Assembly (NCBI RefSeq): GCF_000338875.1
Contig: NZ_AOMO01000044.1
Location: 1-64,000, forward strand
Length of the DNA stretch: 64,000 bases
Source of the DNA: Vibrio mimicus CAIM 602
Lineage (GTDB): Bacteria > Pseudomonadota > Gammaproteobacteria > Enterobacterales > Vibrionaceae
Reading direction: 5' to 3'
How positions within the stretch are numbered: position 1 is the stretch's first letter; every line of letters begins with the position of its first letter. Below, in pieces: positions 17,625 to 27,507 of this stretch. The notes beneath the pieces were generated by a model, which made no database searches, was not told the origin of the DNA, and was given only the letters and a program-made list of their open reading frames with translations. The position numbers were made by a program, and so were the translations under genes.

Positions 17625-19373
17625 ATGAACAACTTAGTGAAAATTGGTATTCGGCCTACCATCGATGGCCGCCGTCTTGGTGTTCGCGAGTCTCTTGAAG
17701 AGCAGACCATGAACATGGCTAAGAACTTGGTTAACTTCATTACTGAACATATTCGCCACGTAGGTGGTGAAATGTTGGAGTGTGTCATTGCCGATTCAAC
17801 AATTGGGGGTGTTGCTGAAGCCGCGGCCTGTGCGGAAAAGTTCAAGCGTGAAAATGTCGGTCTGACTATCACTGTCACACCGTGCTGGTGTTATGGAACA
17901 GAGACCATTGATATGGACCCACATATGCCAAAAGCAGTTTGGGGGTTTAATGGTACCGAGCGTCCGGGCGCAGTATATCTTGCTGCTGCGATGGCAGGTT
18001 ATTCGCAACTTGGTTTACCCGCGTTCTCAATTTACGGTGAAGAGGTGCAGGATGCCGATGACACATCGATTCCAAATGACGTTCAAGAGAAAATTTTGCG
18101 TTTTTGCCGAGCTGGCCTAACGGTGGCAACTATTCGTGGTAAATCGAACTTATCGATGGGATCCGTTTCCATGGGGATCGCTGGTTCTGTCGTTGATCAA
18201 AGCTTTTTCCAACATTATCTGGGTATGCGCAACGAATACGTAGATATGACGGAAATCAAGCGTCGCCTTGATCGTGAAATTTTTGACAAAGAAGAATTTG
18301 AGTTAGCGTTGGCCTGGACGAAAGAAAACTGTAAAGAAGGCAAAGACTACAATGGTCGCCCACTCGATGTGGCACGCAAAGAAGAAGACTGGGAGACCGT
18401 GGTTAAAATGACCATGATCATGCGTGACCTTATGGTTGGTAATTCCAAATTGGCCGAGCTCGGGTTTGGTGAAGAGGCCTTGGGTCATAATGCGGTTGTT
18501 GGCGGTTTTCAGGGACAGCGTCAATGGACCGATCATCTGCCAAATGGTGATTTCAGTGAAGCGATTCTTAACTCTTCATTTGACTGGAATGGTATTCGTG
18601 AGCCGTTCGCCATCGCAACAGAAAACGACAGCCTTAACGGTGTGAATATGCTGTTCGGCAAAATGCTGACTGGTAAGGCTCAGATTTTCTGTGATGTGCG
18701 CACTTATTGGTCTCAGGATTCGGTAGAACGTGTAAGTGGTTATCGTCCTGAATCTGGCTTTCTTCACTTAATCAATTCGGGGTCCGCTGCACTTGATGGA
18801 TCTGGTGAAGCAAGAGATGAACAAGGTAATCCAGTCATTAAACCTCATTGGGAAATGGTGTCAAAAGATGTACAGAATTGCCTTAATGCTACTCAGTGGC
18901 CACCTGCGATCATTGAATATTTCCGGGGGGGCGGCTTCTCTTCCAATTTCCTGACACATGGGGATATGCCTTTCACTATGCACCGCATCAACCTTATTAG
19001 AGGTGTAGGTCCGGTACTTCAAATTGCAGAGGGGCACTCCATCACTCTCCCCAAAGAGGCTCACGAGATACTCGATGAGCGCACTAACCCTACGTGGCCA
19101 ACAACATGGTTTGTGCCTCGTTTGAATGGTGAAGGTGCGTTTAGAAATGTGTACTCGGTGATGGCGAACTGGGGAGCAAACCACTGTGTGCTTACATACG
19201 GTCACGTAGGAGCCGATCTGATTACGCTGGCTTCTATGCTTCGTATTCCTATAGCAATGCACAATGTGGAAGATAAGAATGTCTTCCGCCCTCACACTTG
19301 GAGTGCATTTGGTCAGGATAAAGAAGGGCAAGATTACCGTGCTTGCGCAACTTTCGGGCCTCTTTACAAATGA
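17625..19373 (+). CDS. fucI: L-fucose isomerase FucI
   Basis: FucI converts L-fucose to L-fuculose. The 582-residue protein is close in length to E. coli FucI (591) and shares long stretches such as [37 protein letters not shown] and [20 protein letters not shown]. The expected Mn-binding Glu (in ATENDSLNG) and Asp (in [10 protein letters not shown]) are present. First gene of the catabolic run; 43 bases separate it from fucK. D-arabinose is a known side substrate of the family. Confidence 0.96.
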   Translation: MNNLVKIGIRPTIDGRRLGVRESLEEQTMNMAKNLVNFITEHIRHVGGEMLECVIADSTIGGVAEAAACAEKFKRENVGLTITVTPCWCYGTETIDMDPHMPKAVWGFNGTERPGAVYLAAAMAGYSQLGLPAFSIYGEEVQDADDTSIPNDVQEKILRFCRAGLTVATIRGKSNLSMGSVSMGIAGSVVDQSFFQHYLGMRNEYVDMTEIKRRLDREIFDKEEFELALAWTKENCKEGKDYNGRPLDVARKEEDWETVVKMTMIMRDLMVGNSKLAELGFGEEALGHNAVVGGFQGQRQWTDHLPNGDFSEAILNSSFDWNGIREPFAIATENDSLNGVNMLFGKMLTGKAQIFCDVRTYWSQDSVERVSGYRPESGFLHLINSGSAALDGSGEARDEQGNPVIKPHWEMVSKDVQNCLNATQWPPAIIEYFRGGGFSSNFLTHGDMPFTMHRINLIRGVGPVLQIAEGHSITLPKEAHEILDERTNPTWPTTWFVPRLNGEGAFRNVYSVMANWGANHCVLTYGHVGADLITLASMLRIPIAMHNVEDKNVFRPHTWSAFGQDKEGQDYRACATFGPLYK

Positions 19374-19416
19374 CCACAATTGGGCGGGGGGAACCTCGCC
19401 CGAATCAGGAGGCCCT

Positions 19417-20868
19417 ATGTCAGTCGTGATGGTTTTAGATTGTGGAGCGACGAATCTTCGAGCGATTGCTATCGACTCAAAAGGGGCGATTGTCTCGTCT
19501 CACTTCCTTAAAAATTCGTCAAAATGTGATGAGCAGAACCGTGATTTTCATGTGTGGTATTTTGAAGAGATTTGGCAGAAGTTAGTCGAGTGTGGTCAGC
19601 ATGTGATTCGTCAAATTGGTGCAGGAAATGTGAAGGCTTTGACGGTCACGACATTTGGGGTTGATGGTGCTCCATTTGATAAAGATGGTCGACAACTTTA
19701 TCCCATTATCTCTTGGAAATGCCCAAGAACGGTTCCGGTAATGGCACAAGTTGAAGAGGAACTCGACCGCCTTGAACTCTTCCGAGACAACGGTATTGGT
19801 AACTACAGTTTCAATACATTATACAAGCTTCGCTGGCTGAAAGAGCACGAGCCGAACGTATATTCAAAGATGGATAAGTTTGTCTTTATTTCATCGATGA
19901 TCACCCACAGACTGACTGGTGTTTTGACGACAGATTACACTATGGCTGGTACTTCAATGCTAACCAGTTTAGATACTGGTCGCTGGCATGAGAGGGTACT
20001 CAATTATCTTGCGCTATCCGACGAACATTTCCCTCCTATTGTGATGGCTGGTGAGCAAGTCGGGCGACTGACAAAAGAAGTCGCTCAGTTATTTGGACTA
20101 CCAACAAGTACCCCGGTAATTTCAGCAGGTCATGACACTCAACTGGCTTTAGTGGGGTCTGGCGCAGAGGAAAACCAAGCCATTTTAAGTTCCGGAACCT
20201 GGGAAATCTTAATGGCTCGAAGTCAGCGCCCAACATTAAACCAACAGGCGTTAGAAAATGGCGTGACGGTAGAGCTGGACTCAGTCAGAGGCTTGTATAA
20301 CCCGGCCGTGCAGTGGCTTTCCAGTGCGGTTGTTGAATGGGTAGCCAAGCAATTTTTCACTGTGGAGCAAACTGCAGACGAACTATACACCGTCATGATC
20401 AAAGAGGCAGAGGAAGTCCGCCAAGGTGCGGAAGGCGTCGTGTTTACTCCTTGTTTCACCGTAGGTACGAATGGCGTAGGTCAGGGTTCTATTGAAGGTT
20501 TATCGATACATACTTCTCGTGGACAGATCGTCCGAGCGCTGTTTGAGGGATTAAGCCACCAACTGTGCCAACACTTTAATTATCTCAACCAATTGTGTCA
20601 GCTCAATGATGGTCCAATCGTGGTCGTCGGTGGTGGCACAAAAAATGCGTTATGGAATCAACTCAGAGCCAATGCTTTGCAACGTCCACTGCACATAGTG
20701 GAGCAAGCTGAAGCAACCGTCACAGGTGCAGCCATGTTCGCCTTCTTCGGTGCCGGGTATTACTCAAGTATCCAAGACGCGCAACGAAACATGAAACCTC
20801 CATTACGTGTCGTCAATCCTAATCTGGTCAATTGCCGTTATGACGAAAAGGAGACAAGTCATGCTTAA
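19417..20868 (+). CDS. fucK: L-fuculokinase FucK
   Basis: FucK phosphorylates L-fuculose to L-fuculose-1-phosphate. The start is the ATG at 19417, four bases after AGGAGG, giving 483 residues; an upstream extension would overlap fucI. FGGY-kinase features are [54 protein letters not shown] with LSSGTWEI, and [13 protein letters not shown]. Its last 8 bases overlap fucU. Confidence 0.95.
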   Translation: MSVVMVLDCGATNLRAIAIDSKGAIVSSHFLKNSSKCDEQNRDFHVWYFEEIWQKLVECGQHVIRQIGAGNVKALTVTTFGVDGAPFDKDGRQLYPIISWKCPRTVPVMAQVEEELDRLELFRDNGIGNYSFNTLYKLRWLKEHEPNVYSKMDKFVFISSMITHRLTGVLTTDYTMAGTSMLTSLDTGRWHERVLNYLALSDEHFPPIVMAGEQVGRLTKEVAQLFGLPTSTPVISAGHDTQLALVGSGAEENQAILSSGTWEILMARSQRPTLNQQALENGVTVELDSVRGLYNPAVQWLSSAVVEWVAKQFFTVEQTADELYTVMIKEAEEVRQGAEGVVFTPCFTVGTNGVGQGSIEGLSIHTSRGQIVRALFEGLSHQLCQHFNYLNQLCQLNDGPIVVVGGGTKNALWNQLRANALQRPLHIVEQAEATVTGAAMFAFFGAGYYSSIQDAQRNMKPPLRVVNPNLVNCRYDEKETSHA

Positions 20869-21292
20869 AAGTATTCATCCCGCAATTTCGCCATCACTGT
20901 TAGCAACGCTTTCCGAAATGGGGCATGGCGATGAAATCTTGTTTGCTGATGCTCATTTCCCAGCGCACACCTTAAATCAGAATGTTATTCGCTGTGATGG
21001 TGTGGGCGTTGAGACTCTATTGGCAGGCATCATCCCCTTGTTTGAATTAGATCAGTATGTGGCGCGACCATTGGCCATGATGCAAGCGGTATTAGGGGAC
21101 GAACTCGACCCATCGGTAGAAGAGAAATATCGAAAAGCGATGGCAGTCGCCAATGTAACAACAGAATACATTGAAAGAGTCGAGCGTTATGAATTCTATG
21201 AACGTGCGAAACAATGCTATGCCGTAGTCCTTACAGGGGAAACGGCCAAATACGGCAATATCATTTTGAAAAAAGGTGTCACTAGTCTTTAA
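20861..21292 (+). CDS. fucU: L-fucose mutarotase FucU
   Basis: FucU speeds interconversion of the alpha and beta anomers of L-fucose so that FucI gets its preferred form. The 143-residue protein has the RbsD/FucU signature [21 protein letters not shown], with the conserved His, and RPLAMMQAV later on. AAGGAG precedes the ATG at 20861, which lies within the end of fucK. Confidence 0.94.
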   Translation: MLKSIHPAISPSLLATLSEMGHGDEILFADAHFPAHTLNQNVIRCDGVGVETLLAGIIPLFELDQYVARPLAMMQAVLGDELDPSVEEKYRKAMAVANVTTEYIERVERYEFYERAKQCYAVVLTGETAKYGNIILKKGVTSL

Positions 21293-21303
21293 GGAATTAA
21301 AAC

Positions 21304-21951
21304 GTGAATCGATTTGAATTATCTCAGCAAATTATTGATACCTGCTTAGAGATGACTCGTTTAGGATTAAATCAAGGTACCGCCGGTAACATAAGTGTAC
21401 GCTTTGAAAGCGGGATGTTGATTACACCAACCGGTGTCCCTTATGAAGAGTTATCTCCAGATCACATTGTATATGTGGCCCACGCAGGTCGTTTTGAAGA
21501 AGGGAAGCTTCCCTCTTCTGAATGGCGTTTTCATCTAGCCTGCTATAAGCAGCGTGATGATATCGATGCAGTGATTCATAACCATGCAATCAACTGTGCA
21601 GCCGTGTCCATTCTAAATAAATCCATTCCTGCCATTCATTACATGATCGCGGCAACAGGCGCTTCAGAAATTCCGTGTGTTCCCTATGCGACATTTGGTA
21701 GCTCTCAACTATCCAAATATGTAGAGGAAGGCATTTCGAAGAGCAAAGCCATTTTGTTGCAGCATCACGGACTGATTGTGGGTGAAGTCAATTTAAAAAA
21801 AGCGCTTTGGCTCGCTCATGAAGTCGAAGTGTTGGCAAATCTTTATCTGAAAACCTTAGCGATCACACCAGAGGTCCCAGTTTTGGATGACGCATCAATG
21901 CAAATTGTGCATGAGAAGTTCAAATCTTACGGCTTACGTGTAGAGCAATAA
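21304..21951 (+). CDS. fucA: L-fuculose-1-phosphate aldolase FucA
   Basis: FucA splits L-fuculose-1-phosphate to dihydroxyacetone phosphate and L-lactaldehyde. It is 215 residues, as in E. coli, and starts with GTG after AAGGAAT. Catalytic Glu73 (PSSEWRFH) and zinc ligands His92, His94 (IHNHAIN) and His155 (LLQHHGL) fall at exactly the E. coli positions. Eleven bases after fucU. Confidence 0.96.
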   Translation: MNRFELSQQIIDTCLEMTRLGLNQGTAGNISVRFESGMLITPTGVPYEELSPDHIVYVAHAGRFEEGKLPSSEWRFHLACYKQRDDIDAVIHNHAINCAAVSILNKSIPAIHYMIAATGASEIPCVPYATFGSSQLSKYVEEGISKSKAILLQHHGLIVGEVNLKKALWLAHEVEVLANLYLKTLAITPEVPVLDDASMQIVHEKFKSYGLRVEQ

Positions 21952-21966
21952 TCAGGAGAATATAGT

Positions 21967-23115
21967 ATGTCATTCTCATTAAACCTTCCTAAATTAAGTT
22001 ACTTCGGTATTGGCGCCGTCGATGATGCAATAGCGGCACTCACTCAACAACCCGTGAAATGTGCGATGATTGTTACGGATAAGACGCTGATTCAACTGGG
22101 TATATTAAATCACCTATTCGAATTGTTGGAACAGACTGCTATTGGCTATGTGCTGTTTGACAAAGTCACCCCCAACCCAACTGCGACACTCGTTCGTGAA
22201 GGGCTTGAGATTTACTCAAAGAATGAATGTGATTGTTTGATCGCCGTTGGCGGTGGCAGCCCGGTCGATTGCGCTAAAGCGATTCGTATTTTGGCGGCAA
22301 ATGCGGGAGACATCGTCGATTATGAAGGCGTCGGGAAGGTGAAGAAAACCGGAGACTTCTTTATTGCAATCAACACAACGGCAGGAACGGCAGCGGAAAT
22401 GACCTCAAATTCGGTGATCACGGATGAGGTACGCCAAGTGAAAATGGTCATTATTGATTCGAAACAGATCCCAGACATTGCCGTTAATGATCCGACATTA
22501 ATGCTTGGTTTACCCCCTAGTATTACCGCCGCGACGGGAATGGATGCGCTCACGCACGCCATTGAATCTTATGTAACGCCGGGTGCGCACACCTTAACCA
22601 GACCAACTGCATTAGAAGCGATTCGGTTGATTACTCAGTGGCTACCTGAAGCGGTTGAAAATGGTCAGAACATTGAGGCTCGAACTCACCTAGCGGATGC
22701 TCAGTTCTTGGCTGGCATGTCATTTAATAACGCAGGCTTGGGATTAGTTCACGCAATGGCGCATCAACCAGGCGCAACTCACGATCTCCCTCATGGTGTT
22801 TGTAATGCCATCTTGCTGCCAATTGTTTGTGCATTTAACGCCGCTTCTGTGCCAGAGCGGTATCGTGGGGTTGCTGAAGCTATGGGTGGGGATACCTCTC
22901 ACTTGAATGATCAAGAAGCGGCACAACTTGCGGTTGAACTGATCAAAAAGCTATCGCGTAAAGTTGAAATCCCAGATGGTTTTAGAGTCTTAGGTGTAGC
23001 AGATCAAGACATCGAGTTATGGATCGATAAAGCAATGAATGATGTGTGTTTAGGCGGGAATCCAGTGACACCAAGTGCTGATGAGATTCGCTCCTTATAT
23101 CGAGAAGCTTTATAA
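21967..23115 (+). CDS. fucO: Lactaldehyde reductase (L-1,2-propanediol oxidoreductase) FucO
   Basis: FucO is an iron-dependent group III alcohol dehydrogenase that reduces L-lactaldehyde to 1,2-propanediol under anaerobic conditions. The 382-residue protein has the nucleotide-binding VGGGSPVDCAKAI and the iron-site segments GMDALTHAIESYV and HAMAHQPGATHDLPHG. It ends the fuc enzyme run; no lactaldehyde dehydrogenase is in the window. 128 bases separate it from the ABC genes. Confidence 0.94.
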   Translation: MSFSLNLPKLSYFGIGAVDDAIAALTQQPVKCAMIVTDKTLIQLGILNHLFELLEQTAIGYVLFDKVTPNPTATLVREGLEIYSKNECDCLIAVGGGSPVDCAKAIRILAANAGDIVDYEGVGKVKKTGDFFIAINTTAGTAAEMTSNSVITDEVRQVKMVIIDSKQIPDIAVNDPTLMLGLPPSITAATGMDALTHAIESYVTPGAHTLTRPTALEAIRLITQWLPEAVENGQNIEARTHLADAQFLAGMSFNNAGLGLVHAMAHQPGATHDLPHGVCNAILLPIVCAFNAASVPERYRGVAEAMGGDTSHLNDQEAAQLAVELIKKLSRKVEIPDGFRVLGVADQDIELWIDKAMNDVCLGGNPVTPSADEIRSLYREAL

Positions 23116-23243
23116 GTAGGAGCTTCTAAACATAGAGATAATTGGGGGCGCTCTGTGCGTGGCAAAGAGAGGTTATTTGTAAGTTCTGTAGCTATTCCCC
23201 AAAACACGAAATATTCCTAGCTACATAACTAGCGGAAGGATGT

Positions 23244-24743
23244 ATGGATGCAACAATCGTACAAATGAATGGCATTACCAAGCATTTCCCTGGGGTGTTA
23301 GCGCTGGATAATGTCAGTTTCAATCTCAAAAAAGGCGAAGTGCACGCCCTAATTGGCGAGAATGGCGCGGGTAAATCTACACTGATGAAAGTATTGTCTG
23401 GGGTGTATACCCCAGATGATGGACACATCACCTATGAGGGTGAACGAGTGATGTTCACCAGCCCAATCTCAGCACAAGAGAGGGGGATCACGATTATTCA
23501 CCAAGAATTCAACTTGTTCCCTGATCTGACGGTGGCTGAAAATATCTATATCGGTCGAGAGTACACCAGTAAAAACAAATGGGTGTTGGATGAAGAGGCG
23601 CAAGCCAAAGCCACTCAAGCGTTGCTGGATAAACTCAACCTCGATATCAAACCAGAGATGTTGGTTGAAAGCCTGACAGTGGCACAACAGCAGATGGTGG
23701 AAATCGCTAAAGCGTTGTCGGTGAACGCCAAAGTACTCATCATGGATGAGCCAACAGCGGCCCTGACCGAGTCAGAAATCGAGAGTCTATTTAAAGTGAC
23801 CAATATGCTCAAAGAGCAAGGGGTAGGGATTGTATATATCTCGCATCGTTTGGAAGAGCTGGCACAGATAGCAGACCGCGCGACAGTATTGCGTGATGGG
23901 ACCTTCATCAACACCGTAGATTACCGCACCGTTAAAATCGACGACCTAATTGCGATGATGGTGGGTCGAGACCTTGGCGATATCTACCCTCAACGCGCCA
24001 ATAAGCCGTCAGAAGAGGCAGTGCTTGAAGTTAATCATTTAAACCGAAAAGGCGTTTTTAATGATGTCAGCTTCCGTTTAAAGCGCGGTGAGATCTTGGG
24101 CTTCACTGGCTTAATGGGGGCAGGACGCTCAGAAGTGGCTCGCGCAATTTTCGGTGCAGACTCAATCGACAGTGGCGATATCAAACTATTTGGCCGACCA
24201 GTGGAAATCAGCAATGTGCATGAAGCCATCCAACTTGGGGTTGCTTACCTAACCGAAGACCGCAAGAAAGATGGTTTAGCTCTGGGGATGTCAGTACAAG
24301 ACAACATTATGCTGAGCAGTTTTGATGATTACTCAAATGGTGCAGGGGTAATCAATGAGCGCACATCGAGAGAGATATCCCAGAAGCTAAGAGACAAACT
24401 GCGGATTAAAACCCCGAGCCTTGAGCAGGTCGCGGGCAATTTAAGCGGGGGTAATCAGCAAAAAATCATCATCGCTAAGTGGATATGTAAAAACACTGAA
24501 ATTTTGATTTTTGATGAGCCCACTCGAGGGATTGATGTAGGGGCGAAGCTGGAGATCTACGAGCTAATAAATCAACTGGCCAAACAAGGTAAATCCATCA
24601 TCGTCATCTCTTCAGAATTGCCTGAAGTATTGGGTATATGTGATCGCATCTTAGTGATGCGTAACGGGAAGATAACCGGCGAGCTTCAAGCGGAAGAAGC
24701 CAATCAAGAAAATATCATGAAATACGCAACATTAGAGGGGTAA
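23244..24743 (+). CDS. ABC sugar importer ATPase, RbsA-like
   Basis: A 499-residue double-ATPase of the ribose/galactose/xylose import family. The first half has Walker A GENGAGKST, a signature region LTVAQQQMVEIAKAL and Walker B ILIMDEP; the second half has GLMGAGRSEVARAIFG, LSGGNQQKIIIAKW and IFDEPTRGIDVG. GGAAGG precedes the ATG at 23244. It follows fucO and is the only sugar importer in the cluster, so L-fucose is the inferred cargo; another deoxysugar is possible. Confidence 0.9.
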   Translation: MDATIVQMNGITKHFPGVLALDNVSFNLKKGEVHALIGENGAGKSTLMKVLSGVYTPDDGHITYEGERVMFTSPISAQERGITIIHQEFNLFPDLTVAENIYIGREYTSKNKWVLDEEAQAKATQALLDKLNLDIKPEMLVESLTVAQQQMVEIAKALSVNAKVLIMDEPTAALTESEIESLFKVTNMLKEQGVGIVYISHRLEELAQIADRATVLRDGTFINTVDYRTVKIDDLIAMMVGRDLGDIYPQRANKPSEEAVLEVNHLNRKGVFNDVSFRLKRGEILGFTGLMGAGRSEVARAIFGADSIDSGDIKLFGRPVEISNVHEAIQLGVAYLTEDRKKDGLALGMSVQDNIMLSSFDDYSNGAGVINERTSREISQKLRDKLRIKTPSLEQVAGNLSGGNQQKIIIAKWICKNTEILIFDEPTRGIDVGAKLEIYELINQLAKQGKSIIVISSELPEVLGICDRILVMRNGKITGELQAEEANQENIMKYATLEG

Positions 24744-24746
24744 CAA

Positions 24747-25742
24747 ATGAGTAGCGATGTAAGTGCTGATGACAAATTATCAACGTCATCCAGAAAAAGT
24801 CAGGTACTGAACAAAGAACTCATCATGAAGTTTGCACCTTTAATCAGCTTAGTCTTACTAATGATTTTCTTTAGTTTAGGAACCCCTTACTTCCTTAACG
24901 TCGATAACTTACTTACGGTTGCCCTGCAGACCTCAGTTATAGGGATTATTGCGATAGGGTGTACCTACGTAATTATCACTGCGGGCATCGACCTATCGGT
25001 GGGGTCGGTGATGGCCTTCTCGGGTGTCTGCGTAGGTTTAGCGGCATCAATAGGTTTGCCATTACCGATTTGTATCATGGTGGGAGCGTTAGCCGGCGCA
25101 CTTTGTGGTGTGCTGAACGGGGCGTTAATCACTCACATCACCATTCCTCCCTTTATTGCGACGTTGGGGTTGATGATGTCTATCCGTGGCCTCAATTTGG
25201 TGTTGACCGATGGCCGAGCTTTGTACTTTACGGAATACCCAAGCTTCAAGCTGTTGGCGCAAGGTAAATTGTTTGACGCTATTCCTTACCCCGTTATCTA
25301 CTTTGCTGCGATTGCCTTTATTGCGGCTTACCTTCTCAAACGTACAGTCATTGGTCGGTATATCTACGCTGTGGGAAGCAGTGAAGGGGCGGCACATCTT
25401 TCAGGGATTAAAGTTAATCGCGTCAAAATGTTTGTGTACACCTTCTGCGGTTTAATGACGGGCATTGCAGGGGTGATTATTACCGCGCGTTTAAACTCGG
25501 GTCAACCGACCGCGGGTGTAGGGTATGAGCTTGAAGCGATAGCGGCCGTCATTATCGGTGGCACCAGCTTAATGGGCGGAATCGGCACGATAGGGGGAAC
25601 GATCATCGGGGCATTCATCATGAGTATTTTGAAGAATGGATTAAACCTGATGGGGGTATCGCAATTCTGGCAAATGGTTGCAATGGGTACAGTTGTCATC
25701 GCAGCGGTTTACCTAGACACACTAAGAAAGAAAGTGAAGTAA
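24747..25742 (+). CDS. ABC sugar importer permease, RbsC-like
   Basis: A 331-residue inner-membrane permease of the BPD_transp_2 family with about eight to ten hydrophobic segments. Typical motifs include AGIDLSVGSVMAFSGV and GGTSLMGGIGTIGGTIIGAF. It starts 3 bases after the ATPase gene and forms the channel for it. It begins with a soluble 30-residue head rich in Ser and Lys. Confidence 0.9.
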   Translation: MSSDVSADDKLSTSSRKSQVLNKELIMKFAPLISLVLLMIFFSLGTPYFLNVDNLLTVALQTSVIGIIAIGCTYVIITAGIDLSVGSVMAFSGVCVGLAASIGLPLPICIMVGALAGALCGVLNGALITHITIPPFIATLGLMMSIRGLNLVLTDGRALYFTEYPSFKLLAQGKLFDAIPYPVIYFAAIAFIAAYLLKRTVIGRYIYAVGSSEGAAHLSGIKVNRVKMFVYTFCGLMTGIAGVIITARLNSGQPTAGVGYELEAIAAVIIGGTSLMGGIGTIGGTIIGAFIMSILKNGLNLMGVSQFWQMVAMGTVVIAAVYLDTLRKKVK

Positions 25743-25802
25743 TGCAGTAACGATAGAAATATTCAATCACAAGTACCTTATTTGATATATGGAGAATGAA
25801 TA

Positions 25803-26759
25803 ATGAAATCTGCCAAATTAATTCTACTTGCAGTACTGGCTGCGGTCGGACTGGGTACCGCCCAGGCAAAGGACGATATGTATATCCCAGTGGTCAGTAA
25901 AGGTTATCAGCACGAATTCTGGCAAACGGTGAAATTGGGTTCAGACACAGCGGCGAAAGAATTGGGAGTGAAGACCAATTTTGTAGGCCCTGCATCTGAG
26001 ACTCAGATTTCAGAGCAAATCCAGTTAATGGAGGACATGATGGCGCGTCGCCCAGATGGGATTTTACTGGCGGCGCTGGACTCTAATGCGTTAGTGGTAC
26101 CAGCGGAAGAAGCGAAGTCTCGTGGTATTGAAATTGCGACGTTTGACTCGGGTATTAACTCTGATATCCCAGCTAGTTTCATCGCAACGAACAACGTAAA
26201 AGCGGGTGCGGTTGCAGCAATGACCTTGGGGGAAATGCTCGGTGGTAAGGGTAAAGTAGGCATTATTGCTCATGTTGCTGGTGCCCAAAGTACGATAGAC
26301 CGTTCGAAAGGGTTTATTGATGCGATGAAAGAACAATATCCCGACATCACGGTGTTAGAAGTTCAGTACAGCGATGGCGACCCACAGAAAGCACTGGATA
26401 AGACGATCGATATGGTGCGTGCGAACCCAGATCTGTCGGCAGTGTATGCGACAAATGAAGGCTGTACTTTGGGGGTAGCGAACGCAGTTGATAACTTGGG
26501 TATTGCGGGTAAGGTCAAAGTAATGGGCTTTGATAGCACGGAAGGCATTATAGCGTTTTTGAAAGCGGGCACTATCCAAGGCTTTGTGGTGCAGGATGCG
26601 TATCAAATTGGCTATCAGGGTCTGACAACACTGTACAACGTACTAAAAGGTAAAAGAGTGCCGAATGTGATTGATATTCCGGTGAAAGTCGTAACCGCGG
26701 AGAATATTGATAAGCCAGAGATGCAGCAGTTGCTCTATCCATTTGGTAAATCCAAATAA
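25803..26759 (+). CDS. Periplasmic sugar-binding protein of the ABC importer
   Basis: A 318-residue type I periplasmic binding protein. A cleavable signal ends at about AQA (residue 22), followed by the family start YIPVVSKGYQHEFWQTVKLG and the motifs ATFDSGINSD and YATNEGC. GGAG precedes the ATG. Binding-protein genes usually come first in such operons; here it is last, 60 bases after the permease. Its ligand is inferred to be L-fucose from context. Confidence 0.9.
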   Translation: MKSAKLILLAVLAAVGLGTAQAKDDMYIPVVSKGYQHEFWQTVKLGSDTAAKELGVKTNFVGPASETQISEQIQLMEDMMARRPDGILLAALDSNALVVPAEEAKSRGIEIATFDSGINSDIPASFIATNNVKAGAVAAMTLGEMLGGKGKVGIIAHVAGAQSTIDRSKGFIDAMKEQYPDITVLEVQYSDGDPQKALDKTIDMVRANPDLSAVYATNEGCTLGVANAVDNLGIAGKVKVMGFDSTEGIIAFLKAGTIQGFVVQDAYQIGYQGLTTLYNVLKGKRVPNVIDIPVKVVTAENIDKPEMQQLLYPFGKSK

Positions 26760-26830
26760 CGAGGGAACGAACTTCTTGGCCATGAAGATTCATGTGGTTC
26801 CTTTAACCATTGCCAGTGTGTCTGGTCTAT

Positions 26831-26862
26831 AAGAAAACCCCCAGCACTGAGTGCCGGGGGTT
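26831..26862. terminator. Terminator between fucose island and copper operon
   Basis: AACCCCC (26836-26842) and GCAC (26844-26847) pair with GTGC (26851-26854) and GGGGGTT (26856-26862), loop TGA. On the minus strand it is followed by TTTTCTT, so it ends the copper operon; it may also stop transcripts coming from the ABC genes. Confidence 0.8.
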
Positions 26863-26882
26863 GAATGAAGAGAAGAGTGAAA

Positions 26883-27434
26883 TTACAGCTCTACACTTTT
26901 CACCATACCCGCTTCAGCATGCCCCGGGATGTTACAAGCAAACTCCACTTTGTTGTCACCTTGGAAATGCCATAACAGCTCTTTGGCTTTGCCCGGTTTT
27001 ACGGTGACAGTGCTGCCGCTGTCGTGTTCATGGTTACCCATTTGACGCATCATTTCACGGTGTTTCAGTTGCTCCGCGGCTGAACCAATCGAAAATTCAT
27101 GATCGATTTTGCCCGTGTTCATCACCACAAACTGAACCACATCGTTAGGTTCAATGGTCACGTCTTTCTTGAACGTGATCTTCATGTCATCACTCAAAAT
27201 TACGTGCACCACTTTGTTTGCTTTCGCGCCCGGTGCTGGCATCCCCACATCAGATATGCCTTCCATACCCATCATTTGGGAATGATCCATGTTCATCATG
27301 CTGTGGTCCATTTTTCCACTCATTTCGGATTTGCCCATGTTGCCATGATCCATCTTGGAGTGATCCATGGTGTTAGCAAAAGTGGTGGTTGCGGTGAAAG
27401 TCAGTGCCATCGCAATCAGTGTTTTCTTCATCAT
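26883..27434 (-). CDS. Exported cupredoxin with Met/His-rich N terminus
   Basis: A 183-residue periplasmic copper protein. The signal peptide ends near residue 20 (TTTFANTMDHS). Residues 22-60 are a Met/His/Asp-rich tract (DHSKMDHGNMGKSEMSGKMD and on), a copper-binding style. A cupredoxin domain follows (about 70-183) with type 1 copper ligands His (KIDHEFS), Cys and His (EFACNIPGHAEAGM), and the final Met. It sits 73 bases downstream of cusA and is inferred to bind copper in the periplasm alongside the efflux pump. Confidence 0.88.
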   Translation of the reverse strand: MMKKTLIAMALTFTATTTFANTMDHSKMDHGNMGKSEMSGKMDHSMMNMDHSQMMGMEGISDVGMPAPGAKANKVVHVILSDDMKITFKKDVTIEPNDVVQFVVMNTGKIDHEFSIGSAAEQLKHREMMRQMGNHEHDSGSTVTVKPGKAKELLWHFQGDNKVEFACNIPGHAEAGMVKSVEL

Positions 27435-27484
27435 TGTTATGTTCCTTTTTTGGGTTTCGTTTTGTTTGATTTTTAGGTTATTGA

Positions 27485-27503
27485 GCGGGGCGGTTTGCCC
27501 CGC
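27485..27503 (-). other. Stem-loop between cusA and the cupredoxin gene
   Basis: GCGGGGC (27485-27491) pairs with GCCCCGC (27497-27503), 5-base loop. No T run follows on the minus strand, so it is more likely an mRNA processing or stabilising hairpin than a terminator. Confidence 0.5.
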
Positions 27504-27507
27504 GATC

